A DNA stretch of 64,000 nucleotides from Girardinichthys multiradiatus (taxonomy: Eukaryota > Chordata > Actinopteri > Cyprinodontiformes > Goodeidae): assembly GCF_021462225.1 (NCBI RefSeq), contig NC_061806.1:1736001-1800000 (forward strand), given 5' to 3'. The translations under genes were made by a program, and so were the position numbers. How positions within the stretch are numbered: position 1 is the stretch's first letter; each line of letters opens with the position of its first letter. A model generated the notes under the pieces. That model was not told the DNA's origin. It made no database searches and was given only the letters and a program-made list of their open reading frames with translations. This document shows, piece after piece, positions 50,404-63,626 of this stretch.

Positions 50404-51688
50404 ATAATGCCCTTCCTTCGCTGTATTACATGGTAATCTGTCTTAAATAATTTCATCATCTCCGCTCGCCATGTTCCAGGTCATTTTAATGCAGCTGCTG
50501 ACGCTTTATCCCACTCCAAATTGCAGGTTTTCCACAGGCTCCGTCCATCAGCCAACCTGCATCCCATCTCCATTCCTTCCCTTCAAGACCTGAAGCTGGA
50601 TTAAACCCATCTTTTCATTCACTCCTCCAATCCGCACAGTTTCATTGCATGTCCGGTCTAGCCCCTTCCACTCTCAAATCATATTCATTCTCTTGGCGAA
50701 CATTCGCTAAATTCTGTTTAGCATATAACATGCCCATTTTCCTGGTCCGCATTCCCACTGTTTTAGCCTTCCTAACCTACTGTTTTAAATACCGCCGCTT
50801 TAAGCTGGTATTCATTTCTTTTCCAAACAGCTCCTCCCCGAACCAGCTCCCAGTCTTTTTTCAAATCATTCTATTAAACTCTTTCTTAAAGCCATTAGCA
50901 AACACCGCCCTCTTCAGTCTGATATGCGTAAACCAGTCACTCTTCCAATCCTAAAAGTGCTAAATTTCATCTCTCCATTCAGGCCCCCTCTCTGAGTATC
51001 TTAAATTGCTTCTTTCTAGTACTTTTCTTTTTGCATTCTATGGTCTCCTCGGGGTAGGTGAATTCACCTCCTCTTCTAACCTTTTTCAACCTTCTAGGGA
51101 TTTATCCCTTTCTGATCTGAAATTCTACCCAGATCATTACAAACTTTTTCTCAAACATACCAAAGGAAAAGGTCCCTACTTCATTTCCATCACCTGTCTC
51201 AATGGTCCTTTTTGTCCATTCCTGGCAATGTTTAAGTTCGCTCTCAAGAGACAGAAACTAGGCCCTTCTAACATGCCCCTTTTTCTCACTCCAGAGAAAA
51301 ACCCCATGACCTCATCTTGGTTCCTCAAACAATTCAAGCAGGTCCTAATTCAATGCGACATGCCCCATGATCAATTTTCAGGCCATTCCTTCAGAATAGG
51401 AGCAGCCACTACTGAAGCAAACAAAGGCCTCTCTTCAGCCAATCTACAGCAATTGGGTCGCTGGTCCTCCTCATCCTTCGCTTCTCACGTTCGCCCGGAC
51501 CACCACACTGTTCTATTTGCGCAACGTTTTCTCAGTTCTCAGGTAAAGCTCCCTTCGATTCCTGGTGGTGATTGGCGGTATTCATTATTTATTTGCTCAA
51601 ATTTACATTTTATTTTCAGAATTCCTCAGCACCTGCCAGTCGATTCTAATTTTCTCCCTCGCTCTAGATCTTCTATGATCTTTCTCAG
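50404..51688 (+). pseudogene. DIRS/Ngaro-like RNase H end and tyrosine recombinase, copy C
   Basis: Repeat of 44318-45602 at offset 6,086, with identical frames (50649-50954 and 51006-51743). Close to the gap, two homopolymers are one base shorter than in the first copy (TTT to TT and A9 to A8). Confidence 0.75.
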
Positions 51689-52730
51689 GCCAAGTCTGTC
51701 TGGCTTTCTCCTCCTCCAGCAGATCCAACTCACCACCAGGTGATGATCAGTGGACAGCTCAGCCCCTCTCTTCACCCGAGTGTCCAAAACATGCGGCCGA
51801 AGGTCTGATGATACGACAACAAAGTCGATCATCGACCTCCTGCCTAGGGTGTCCTGGTGCCAAGTGCACTGATGGACACCCTTATGTTTGAACATGGTGT
51901 TCGTTATGGACAATCCGTGACTAGCACAGAAGTCCAATAACAAAACACCACTCGGATTCAGATCGGGTAGGCCATTCCTCCCGATCACGCCTCTCCAGGT
52001 GTCACTGTCGTTCCCCACGTGGGCGTTGAAATCCCCCAGCAGAATAATGGAGTCCCCGGGAGGGGCACTATCCAGTCCCCCCAACAGGGACGCCAAGAAG
52101 GCCGGGTACTCTGCACTACCACTCGGCCCGTAGGCTGAAATGATAGTCAGAGACCTCTCCCCAACCCGAAGGCGCAGGGATACGACCCTCTCATCCACTG
52201 GGGTAAACCCCAACACGAGACGGCTGAGCTGGGGGGCAACAAGCAAACCCACACCAGCCCGCCGCCTCTCCCCGTGGGCCACTCCAGAGTAGAAGAGAGT
52301 CCAACCCCTCTCAAGGAGATGGGTTCCAGAGCCCACGCTGTGCGACTATTTCTAGTCGATATCTCTCGACCTCCCGCACAAGCTCAGGCTCCTTCCCCCC
52401 CAGCGAGGTGACATTCCACGTCCCTAGAGCCAGCCTAAGCATGAGGTCTCCACCTTCGTCCGCCACCCAATCCTCTTTGCACCGGTCCCTCACGGTTCCC
52501 CCTGCAGGTGGTGGGCCCACTGGGGGATGGCCTCGCGTCTCTCGTTCGGGCTTGGCCCCGCCGGGTCCCGCGAGGAGCCACCCGGCCACCAGGCGCTCTC
52601 CGACGAGTCCCGACCCCAGGCCTGGCTCCAGGGTGGGACCCCGGCTCCGCCGTACCGGGCGACGTCACGTGCCTCGATATTTTGTTCTTCATTGGGGATT
52701 CTTGAACCACTCTTTGTCTGACCCGTCACC
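51689..52730 (-). pseudogene. Rex3 endonuclease region, copy C
   Basis: Repeat of 45603-46644 and 20097-21138 with identical frames at 51626-52336 and 52311-52589. Confidence 0.85.
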
Positions 52731-55003
52731 TAGAGCTAGGAATTTTAAGGGAAGCACCTGATGCTACATGCAACACACCTATCTTTCCAGTGCAGAAAGC
52801 CAGCACAGGAAAGTGGAGGATGGTTCAGGATCTTAGACCAATAAATAAAATAGTGTGACATGCGATTCCAGATGTCCCGAATCCACATACAGTACTGCAT
52901 TCATTAACTCCAGATAAAAAATATTTCTCAGTGGTAGATCTTAGCAATGCTTTCTTTACGGTACCACTGCATGAAGAGTCACAGCATTTATTTGGCTTTA
53001 AGTTTAAAGGGAAAAAATACACTTACACCAGACTACCACAAGGCTTCAGTGAAAGTCCACATGTATATACACAAGCCTTAAGATACTGTATGAGCACCTG
53101 TGAGGTGCCTGAACATAGTCAAGTCCTGTTGTATGTAGATGATATTCTTATAGCTTCAGACACTCAACAACACTGTGAGGAAGCTACCATAACAGTTCTG
53201 AAACATCTCTACCAGACGGGGCACAAAGCCTCTAGGGATAAACTGCAGTTTTGCAAGGAGAAAGTGATTTATTTGGGACATATGTTATCACAACATGGTC
53301 GTTCCCTCCTAAGTAGTAGAAAAACAGCCATACAGGAAGCCCCAAAACCACGAACTAAACAACAAATGATGTCCTTTCTGGGACTGTGTAATTTTTGCAG
53401 AGAATAGCTACCAGACTATGCAGCCATTGTACAACCCTTGCAATCTATGATCTATGGCAAAGACAGGACTTTAAAAGACAAAATCACATGGACTAAGGAA
53501 GGAGAAGTAGCATTCACAGAGCTAAAAAATCTGCTTCAAACAACAGTCACCTTAGCTCTGCCGGATTATAGCCAGCCTTTCACACTTTGTGTAGATGCAT
53601 GTAAGGGTTATATGAAAGCTGTATTAACCCAACCATTTGGCTCCAAAAACACACCTTTAGCATTTTATTCTAAAAAACTGGACTCTGTGGCATCTGGATT
53701 TCCAAATTGTCTGCAGAGCTGCATCGCAGCAGCAGAAGCTGTGAAGCAGACAGCTGAAATTGTGTTGTGCCACCTGCTCACACTGAAAGTTCCTCATTCA
53801 GTGTCACTTATATTGCAACAAACTTCACTTCCTTTCTTGACTCATGCAAGGCATATTACATTGACCTCATTGTTACTCTCACAACCAAATATAACTCTGC
53901 AAAGATGTGGTCCACTGAACCCTAGCACATTAATTCCAACAGCAGAAGATGGGAAACCACATTCTTGCAAAACAAAGGTAGATGAAGAAACAAAACCTAG
54001 GCAAGATATCTCACAGACACCTCTGGAAAACTCACAAATAATCTTTGTAGATAGATCAGCATCAAAAGATGAATATGGATAAAACAGAGTTGGTTATGCA
54101 GTAACCACTGAAACTAAAATTATAGAATCACAGGCCCTGCCCCATACATGCTCAGCACAGACTGCAGAGCTGTATGCTGTTATCAGAGCGTGTGAATTAT
54201 ATGAAGGAAAAATCCTAACCATTTATCCAGACAGCCAATATGTATTCGGTTCTGTTCACCATTTTGCTAAAATATGGGAAAATAGAGGGTTTAAAACATC
54301 ATCTGGAACAGAATTGACACATTTTAATCTGTTAAAACGACTGCTGTTAGCTATCCAGCTACCTGCAAAGATAGCACTTTGTAAATGTAAAGCGCATCAA
54401 TCTGATGAAACCATGGAAACGAAGGGAAACACCTTTGCTGATATTTCTGCTAAAATAGCTTCGAGGCTTCCCCTCACTTTGAAAATGTCAGATCTCCTAT
54501 TTATAGATACAGATGTGCTGAAAGATTCACAACAATTAAGGAAAACAATGGAAGAAACAGGGAGGCCATGGCCTGAATGTCTATCTCTGGTTAAATTATG
54601 GATGAGAATAACTCCAAATCAAACTGGTCTCACTCCATTTGAAATAGTACATGGCAGACCTTTTCCATTGCCATCAGAAATGGATGACATAGGAAAAGCA
54701 CAGCAGGAAACATCATTAGCTGAATGGATGAATAAGATGTTACAAACAAAAGAAGTACAGTTGTCCAGTAGTCTGCCAGTAAATTCTGCTCCGATTTCAC
54801 AGAACAACCTGAGGCCTGGGGACCTGGTCCTGATTAAGACACTTCACAGAAAGGACTGGAGCACCCCTTGCTGGAGAGGGCCATACCGTGTTCTCCTGAC
54901 CACACCGACAGCTCTGAAAATCGCAGAGAGACCATCCTGGATCCACAAGAGCCACTGTAAGCTAATATCACCGTTACAGGAGCCAAACCAACCGACGGGG
55001 TAA
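52731..55003 (+). pseudogene. pol: ERV1 pol, copy C
   Basis: Frames 52931-53407, 53438-54082 and 54314-55003 are identical to the first copy, with the same in-frame stops and deletion. Confidence 0.88.
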
Positions 55004-55010
55004 CAGGGGA

Positions 55011-55244
55011 ATGACCGGATACAAAGGGGTAGGATCCATATGGTCCAACATCTCAAACCGGCGAAGAAAACAACTGACCTGTGCCCAATTTCGCATGGCT
55101 TTCTGTAACGTGTGGACAGGACTGATAAGCCTGAGCTTAAACCTGGTAGCAGGGCTCTTTCTCTGTTTAAGACAGGATTCACAGGATGTAACATCACACG
55201 AGAAGAGATGGACAAGATGGACACTGGACCCAAAAAGCAGATGA
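55011..55244 (+). pseudogene. env: ERV1 env remnant, copy C
   Basis: Identical to 23419-23652. Confidence 0.45.
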
Positions 55245-55610
55245 TTATGATGACATGTTGTAAATGAATATATCTTCAATGCCTGAGTGTATTCATACTT
55301 GTACTTCATAAAATGACCTTATCGCAGAAAATCGAAAGAAGTTGCTGTTTAAGTGAAATGAGAAAAAGTGCAATGATGATATGAACAAGGCTTGTTTTAA
55401 TTCTTTTATTTTTTATTATTACATTTTGTTTCTTTGTTTTATTATAATGTTTCACTCTACCATTATTGGTGGTTGCCTAGGGGCGGAGGAACCGTGTAAG
55501 TGTTTCCCACAAAATAATCTATTTTCCGTCCTGTGGGTTTGTGCTTACACAGAGTGCTTCATTTGACATGTATTTACTCATGACTTATTCGTGATAAAAC
55601 AGGGGGGAAC

Positions 55611-55999
55611 TGTTAGGGTTTTTATGACTTTTTGCATTGTTTATCACTCATCTAAGTGCTTTTCCCTCCTTACATGTTACAGGAAGGGAGATGGTCACAA
55701 GAATGAGTTATGCTTTTATTCTTTTATTATTTTATTATTTTACTAGCAGCATCTGGGGGCTATACACCAGGTGCCCACTTCCCACTTCCTCAAGACAAAT
55801 GAACCCTAACCCCCCCCCACACACACACACACACACCCTGAATGTTTGTCGAACTGTGTGTGACCAAGCATGTATAAATAAAGAGAGAGGGGTGCCAACA
55901 CTTTGTAGTTTTGCACTGCAGAGTGTGACCTACCCTTGCCGCAAGTATAACTGACTGTGTCGTTTCCTCACATCTGAGTTGACTAAATAATACCTATCA
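55611..55999 (+). repeat. ERV1 3' LTR, copy C
   Basis: Identical to 24019-24407 as far as I can compare. Unlike copy B, this one continues into the ERV1-ERV2 spacer. Confidence 0.8.
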
Positions 56000-56272
56000 A
56001 TAGATGTACCTTGAGAAACTGCTGTGAGTTTCATACTTGTATGACAACTTTTGTGCTGAAAAGAGGTCTAGAAACAGGACGCGAATTGACAGAAAAGTTT
56101 TTTCAACTCCAGCAAAATTTGCTTTGCGTTCATCGTGGGTTTCGCTTCGGTGTATTTGCCCTAATCACGGCATTTGCATCACGTGCTTTGTGTACATGTC
56201 GGGTTTTGCTTCGCTCTCGCTTTGCTCTATTCACGCTAATCACACCCTTCACGTCACGTCCTTCTTGTCGCT

Positions 56273-56548
56273 TCACTCCTGAACACGCCTTAACATACGG
56301 TTAACATGTAAATCATCCACTCTTGTTGCATCATTCGCGTTCAGTACAGACACAAATCCATTATTTGAGACAAAGACGTTATCTCCACCACTGCCAGCCT
56401 CCAGACCTCCTTCGCCATCACTGGCTTCCAGACCTCCTTTGCTGTTGCTGGCCTCCAGACCGCAATCGCCAACCTCATAGGTTCCTGTGCTGCCACTGAC
56501 AATTTCTTTGTATAACCAGTGTGCACTGTCTATGTCCTTTACTGACAT
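56273..56548 (-). CDS. anonymous ORF, copy C of 24681-24956
   Basis: Identical translation to the first copy. It adds no independent support for coding because the whole region is duplicated. Confidence 0.25.
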   Translation of the reverse strand: MSVKDIDSAHWLYKEIVSGSTGTYEVGDCGLEASNSKGGLEASDGEGGLEAGSGGDNVFVSNNGFVSVLNANDATRVDDLHVNRMLRRVQE

Positions 56549-57221
56549 CCTTGAATTATAATAGCGGTCAACCTTGATAGGCCTACAAAAAGGGAAACAA
56601 CAAAAATGCTCATTAACATACAGCTATTCCACACACATGAGTCAGCAGTCCCCTTTTATCAGATAAGCACATGGAGAAACCCCATAACTGTAGCAGAAAA
56701 GTGTCTGCTCTAAACTAGTGGAAAATGCACTTGTCCACTGACAAATGACTCCTCTGTGTATTTTAGAACAGATAAACATTCATAACTACATATAGTTACA
56801 TTTATATTGTGTATTTCATTAAACTTGTTTAACTATGAGTAACAAATGTCTAGCTCCAACTGAGAGCGGTACAGCACTGATAACAAAGCGCTCTCTTAAA
56901 GTGACAGTACAGGTATTAGTGCTAAACATAAGTTATAGAAAACCCATAAAACATAACAAAAATTAAGATTCTTCAGTGTTAATCAGGATTTGGTAAAGTT
57001 TCAAACACTTTATAACTTTATAATGAAAGCATATTTTCTACAATTGTTACACTTGCTCCTTACTTTCTTCTTTAGATCTTTTTTTTAAGTTTATTTTCCA
57101 TGCTTATTAGTTATTTGGGGATTTTCTTATTTCTTTATTCTATTGCGTTTTAGTGTTCATAAATGTAGTTATTTTCTAGTTAGATTTCTGTTATATACTT
57201 CTCTGGGCTACTCTGTGTGTC

Positions 57222-57736
57222 TGTTGATGGAGTTGTTCCCAGAAACTCCTGCGTGCTCGTTTGTTTTGGAAAAACTAAGTCATATGCTATACTGTTTTAG
57301 TAAAACTAAATAATAAAAGGAACCACAGAGTCTGCACAGTTTCTTCTGCCCGGCTGGGGAGAGGTGTTTCAGCTGAGTCAACAGAAACACTTCTGACCTT
57401 TCCTCCCCAGAACAGGGTTTTTATTCAAAAGCAAGGCGTGTACAATTACAAAGAAAAAACACATATTTTTAGCTGAGTGTCAGTTGAACTCTTACACCTG
57501 GCATTCAGCTGTCTGTTCGACCTTCACAACATTCCTGTTATTCTACATTTGGCTGTTATTTTCAGACACGTACAGAAATATCTTCACTGGTGCCGGGCAG
57601 ACCACAGCCAAGTCAGACACACACATACACAGCTGTTTTGAGCAAGCCACTGAGTTACACAATACATTTTATTTCACACATTATTAGACCTAACTCGAGC
57701 ATAGCAATGCTCAAGTATTTTAAATATTTTCCAACA
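57222..57736 (-). repeat. ERV2 3' LTR, copy C
   Basis: Corresponds to 25630-26144 (offset 31,592), followed by the same polypurine tract. Confidence 0.75.
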
Positions 57737-57804
57737 TTTCCCCCTTTTGAAGTCTCAATTAAGACTTCACCCTAAAATGCCCGCAGATTATATTGTAAGC
57801 AACT

Positions 57805-58182
57805 TTAAATCTTCAGCATGCCTTCCTGCTCCTCATCATCACTGTCTACCTCTAGCAGTGGCATCATGGTGGGATGCTGAGAAGCCTTCCCTTCAATAGT
57901 GGAGGTGATAAATCTTACCACCAGAGATCGGATACATGGCACGCAGCAACACCCACACGTCACCATAATAGCTACAAACACAGCAATAGAAATGAACAAA
58001 GACATTATCAAACCCTTCCAGTGTCCAAACATGCCCGTCATCCAATCTTCAAAGGGATTATCAATTCCAGAATGTTCATGCATGGTTGCGGAGAGGGTCT
58101 TAAGTCCCTCTAAAGCCTTTGACACTGAACCATCCGGTGCACTGTTGTTGGGAATAAAAGTGCAACACATATCTCCAAACAT
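57805..58182 (-). pseudogene. env: ERV2 Env TM C-terminal part, copy C
   Basis: Identical frame to 26213-26590 with the same membrane anchor and acidic tail. It shares the same frame change relative to the longer Env frame. Confidence 0.85.
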
Positions 58183-59849
58183 CGCACAGAAACCCCTTTT
58201 TCTGCTAACAACATATCTAATGCCATTCGGTTTTGCACAGCCATGAGGGAGGTTGGTGCCAATTGTTCAGACAGACCTTCTACTGCATCCCTTGTTAGGT
58301 TAGCTAGACGTAAAACATTATAATGGATGTAGTTGATGCGGTCAACATTCTTATTTGGGGTCACCGGGAAAAAGGCTGCAATTATGGGGATATTTTCAAA
58401 ACCTGCTGAGACTTGATATGCGATTTTATATTCATTTGGCACTCCCCGAGGTACTCCTATGGCATCAATGTAAGTGGGGGAGCCTTGACTCAGGTCAAAG
58501 GTTCCTGCACTCCTTTTCATGACGTGCCTTCTTCTTCTACGTGTTAACGCCCTGGTCTTATCATGAGTGGTCGTAGCAGATGTTATATTAGGTCCTAGCA
58601 GGACCAGTGGTGCCTGTAGCCTAACCATGGCACACAATCCTACGGTCTTTTGTGGGATATTAGTGAGCAGTCTATGGTCTCCGCAATAATAGTAGAGTCC
58701 TGACCTTGCCCAACGTCCAATGCCCCCGCCTGAAGCGGTCCTATTACACCAATCTAAGGGGATCTGTCCCACATTGATTTTAGGGTTTTGAGCAGTAAAA
58801 TTAAAACAAGTATAAGTGCCATTCTTTCTTTGAGGGGTAAATGGTCCTGTTTTGGTGTTATTGGGGATGGGAGGAAAAATGCTGGCTAGTGTGGTGCAGT
58901 TAGCTGGTGTGGCCTTCTTAGTTAGTTGTATCATACAATTGTAACCCCACGTGTCCTCTGGATACAGAGGGGCGGGATCGGTGGTAAGATGTGGTCGGGC
59001 CGAGGCACAGGCCACACACTCAGCTTTACTTTGTTCTTTTGCTGTTTGTGTTATCCACTTAAGCCAAAGGTTATCTTCGGTATATCCTGTGGCCATTTGG
59101 ATTACCGCTATAGGTTTCAATGTGGAATAATCAAGTTCCATCATCTGGGGTTTATTTTTTGGCCTAACTGTCGGTGGGACGGTAATTGTGTTGTCCTGGT
59201 GCACAGACAGTGTTTGAAAATTAACTTTTATTGGTCCCCATGTGTCTGTTCCTGACTGCCATACTGCAAGAGTAAAATACTCTACAGAGGGTTGAGTACA
59301 GTCAACGTGCATGGAGAGCATAAGGGGGTTACATCCGTTGGTAATGGCTCCACCTAGCATGCCGCGCTGGATGCTGATACTTGTCAAATTACCAGGTACT
59401 GCCTTTTTATCAGGAGTCCATCCAGAGCCCGTCCAGCTGGTCACCCCACTCCAAGAGCCACATGGTAGGGGCCTGGGCAAGGAGTACCTCCGTTGTTTAC
59501 AGTACTTAGACCATTTTTCGTCCATGCATAAATAAATGGCATAACCTTCCCACCCGGCTCCGCCATTCCCGCAATTCACTACCAGACAGAGGTCAAAAGA
59601 AAAGGTGGTGGTGGCCCCACAAACATACTTGAGCTCTATCCCCTCGTTTTTAGCCATACACCAGTCCGCTTTTCCCTTATTGATTGCACGTTTGAACATT
59701 TGCTCAGTTTGGTGGCTGTCAGAGCATGTCTGGAATGGAAGTTCACAAAACAAACCCAAAATCACTGTAATAATGCGGAAAGATATGACACACAGACATC
59801 CCATGACCCAACCCTTAGAGGGTTTTGGTTCTACCCTTTGGCTCCCCAT
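58110..59849 (-). pseudogene. env: ERV2 Env SU and TM N-terminal half, copy C
   Basis: Identical 579-residue frame to 26518-28257. The same single break means the copies share it by duplication, not by independent mutation. Confidence 0.85.
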
Positions 59850-60086
59850 GAATATTCCTGGTAATACTTGTGAGTAATATAATCTTTGATACCTGTAAAA
59901 AAAGAAATTAATAGAGATACAAAAGTTATAGTTCAGTTTTTTTAAAATTCAGTATTTTACAAGTGGGAGGGAAAACTCTACCACTTTCAGTGAGAGGGAA
60001 ACTCAATCACTCTTCTGATGTTCTTTCTCCTCTTCAGCTCCCAGGTGTAGACTGACCTAGAGCTTTTGCGTTCTCACCCCTGGGGA

Positions 60087-63000
60087 TTATTCTGCCCCTT
60101 CAGTGGGGTGAGAAATTTGATCTTCCTTCCCAGTGTTTTCTCTTAGGTTTTCCTGGACCTCAGCGAGGGATCTCTGCGGAGCGTCTGTTGCTGTACACTG
60201 ACTCCAGTGGTACCAGGTGTCGCCTTTACCCTTGAGTCTCACCGCATGTGAGGTTCTTTCTGTGATCTGGAATGGACCGGTCCACCTGGGTTCTGACCAC
60301 TTCCTTTTGATCACCTTCAGCAGGACCCACTGAGCTTCCGACGTGGCGGTGCCATTTCTGGTCTCTGGTTCTGCTGGTACCTGTTTAGAGAATGCTGCAA
60401 CAAGACTGTGGAGAGATCTGTAATAATCACGGTGAGTCACATTCATTTAGAAAAGGTAGCCTGGTTTGGGGACCTGGAAATGGTCTCCCTGTCTGCAGTT
60501 CATGTGGAGTCAGACCATGCCTCTGATTCACAGAGCTTCTTATAGACATCAAGGCTAACGGCAAGGCTGTGACCCAATTCATTTTGGTCTGTGCACAGAT
60601 TGTAGCCAATTTGGTTTTGAGGATCTGATTCATTCTTTCCACCTTTCCCTGGAACTGTGGATGGTACACTGTCCCAAAGGAATGTTTAAGTCCCAAAATT
60701 TCTCCACTTCTCTGAGCTCCTCGTTTTTGAAGTGGGTGCCATTGTCTGATCTTATTTTGGCTGGAAAACCATGTCTGGGAATGTAATGATTTATTAAACA
60801 CTTTACCACAGACTTGCTGTCTTCTTTCTTTGTGGCCCAGGCTTCTGGCCAACCTGTGAAAGCATCCACACACACTAGCAGATATCTGAACCCATTCACT
60901 CTCTCAGTCATATCTGTATAGTCAATGATGATTTCTTTCCCTGCAATAGGATCCACTGGGAATTTCCCTGGCACTGGCTTCAAGGTAGGTTTGGCATTGA
61001 ACTGTCTGCATATTTCACATGAGTTTATCCAATGCACTGCCATTGGTTTTAAATAAGGATGCCACCAGTGTTCGAGATTTTTTATCATTTGTCTGGTCCC
61101 TACATGCCCCATGCCATGGGCTTCCTCCAGGGCTGCTGTAGTGAGCCCTGGTGGCAGGATTGGACGTCCGTCTGGACTCCTCCAAAGTCCATTTTGGTAC
61201 TCACTGCCTCCTCTCGCCTTCCACATCGACTTTTCTTCTGGTGAGGCCCCCTTTTGTAGTTTCACTACTTCCTCCAGAGTGGGCTCTGGTGTCCACCCTA
61301 CCTCTGAACACAGGAATATATTTTTTGGTTGATACCCAGCACACTGCTTCGCTGCTTGATCTGCCGCCTGGTTACACTGTGCTACTCTGGTATTGCTGCT
61401 GTCATGTCCTTTGCACTTGATAACTGCCACCTCCTGTGGTAATAGCAATGCTTCAGCCAACCTTCTCATTTCCTGTTCATGCTTAATGGGTTTCTGTCCT
61501 GCTGTCCTGAACCCTGTTCTCAACCATTGCTTTAGTTCAACATGCACTGCACCTGTGGCATATGCTGAGTCTGTGTAAATGTTTACTTTCTGTCCTTCTC
61601 CTAATTCTAGGGTCGCTATCACTGCCAAAACGTCTGCTCTCTGTGCTGATTGTGTGTCTGTCAGTTTTTCCGCTTTCACTGTTACAAAGTCTGACCCTGA
61701 GTCCTCCACAACTGCATACGCTGCTTTAAGTCCTTGTGTGTCATGTCTAAAACAGCAACCATCTGTATACAGATTTCTAGCATCTGTCAGAGATGTGCTT
61801 TGTAGGTCTGGTCTGATCTTTTCATTAAACACCACTTTTTCTGCACAGACATGTGGTTCTCCTGACGTCATTCTGTCTGCCATGTTTATGCCCTGATGTG
61901 TGTATGTGATGTTAGGAGCTTCCAGCACCTTGCTCAGTCTCTGTTGTCTCAGTGGTGATAGTGTGAATGTCTTTGAGTTCACAAAAGCCACCACTCCATG
62001 TGATGTGAGAATGCGGAGGGAGTTTCCCATAACTACATGGGCTGTTTTCTGGATTATTTTAGCCATCCCTGCTGCATGTCTGGTGCATTCATGATGTCTT
62101 TGTTCCATGTTGTCCAACATAACACTTATGTACATAAGGACAGTTCTAGTACCCCCTTTTTTCTGGAACAGCACCCCATTTGCTGTGTGTGCTGTTACAG
62201 AAACATCCAAATAGAATGGCAGCATGTAGTCAGGGTGTGCCAAATGCGCAGCTTGAGATAAGTTTGTTTTGAGAGTGATAAAATCTTCTTCAGCTTCTGT
62301 GGTCCATTCCAAGGGGGCAGTGAGATTTCTCATGCCCTGTTTTTTCACTAGGTCTCTAAGGGGAGCTGTGAGATCAGTGTAGCTGGGGACAAATGATCTA
62401 CTGTATCCTGTAAGGCCCAGAAATGACAACATGTCTTTCACAAAGAGTGGTTTTGGATGAGAAAGTACTGCAGATTGATGCGCAGGGGACATACCGGTCC
62501 CTGGCTGGGAGATCACCCTGCCCAAGAAGTCCACCTGTCTTCTGCAAATTTGAAGTTTGGCCTTACTGACTTTGTAGCCTGTCTTGGCCAGATGTGAAAG
62601 AACTACAGCAGTAGCCTCCAAACATTCAGTGACAGTAGGTGTGGCCAAGAGATTGTCATCAACATACTGGATGAGTGTAGTATGTGGTGGGAGTGGGCAG
62701 TCCTGTAAGGAGTCTTTAAGAACTTGGTTAAAGATTCCTGGAGAGAGAGCAAAACCCTGTGGCAAACGAGTGTATCGGTACCTATGTGATCTATAGGTGA
62801 AAGCAAAAATGTCCCTGCATTCTTCAGCTAAAGGCAGGCAAAAGAAAGCATTGGCCAGGTCAATGCATGTAAACCATGAATGTTCAGGATTAAGATTAGT
62901 GAGAGCAACATAAGGATTTGGAACAGAGACAGTAGGAGTGGACAGTGCTGCATTAACGGCCCTCAAATTGTGTGCCATTCTCCATTTCCCTGTTCCTTTT

Positions 63001-63503
63001 TTCTCAACTGGTAAAATAGGTGTATTCCACGGGGAGGAGTCAGCCGACTCTAATACACCGGCATTTCACAGACCCTCAATTGTGTCCTTAATGCCCAGTT
63101 CAGCAGCGGGTTTATGAGGGTATTGGGACCTCCAGATTGGTTGATCAGAAGTAAGCTGAAAAGTAATGGGAGTACAGTGTATGAGGCCCACGTCCGTGGG
63201 ACCTTCTGCCCAGAGTGTGGAGGGCATGTTCTGTACAACTGCAGCTGCCAGTGGGTGATCTGATTTTTCTCTACCATGATGTCTGTCTAACTGTACATGT
63301 TCCAGGGTGCCTACATCTGTGGAATGATTAAGAATGCGATAAGTGTTCCCTGAAGGTGAATAGGAGAGGTTAGTAGTGGAAGAGAGGTGCCAATCCTGTA
63401 CGGAAAGGGAGCGTTTTAACACCCCTCCTAACTCACGTGCTTCATGTCCTGGATGGAGGGCTAAAGAAACATGCGGAACGCCATCAGCCCACATTTCAAA
63501 CAA
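60087..63503 (-). pseudogene. pol: ERV2 Pol, copy C
   Basis: Frames 60087-60446 (integrase C-terminus), 60427-60873 (shifted core half), 60630-62978 (RT, RNase H, integrase) and 63066-63503 (linker and RT start) are identical to the copy at 28495-31911. The TGA and the two integrase indels are the same. Confidence 0.88.
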
Positions 63504-63626
63504 CCCTTCCTGTTCTTTGGATAACTGTACAGAGGCGACAACGCCTTCTGGAGCTACATAAATGTCAGTGGTGACAATGTCCCATGTCGTACCCTCCAGC
63601 TCATCAGCAAAGCTTTCCTGGTAGCA

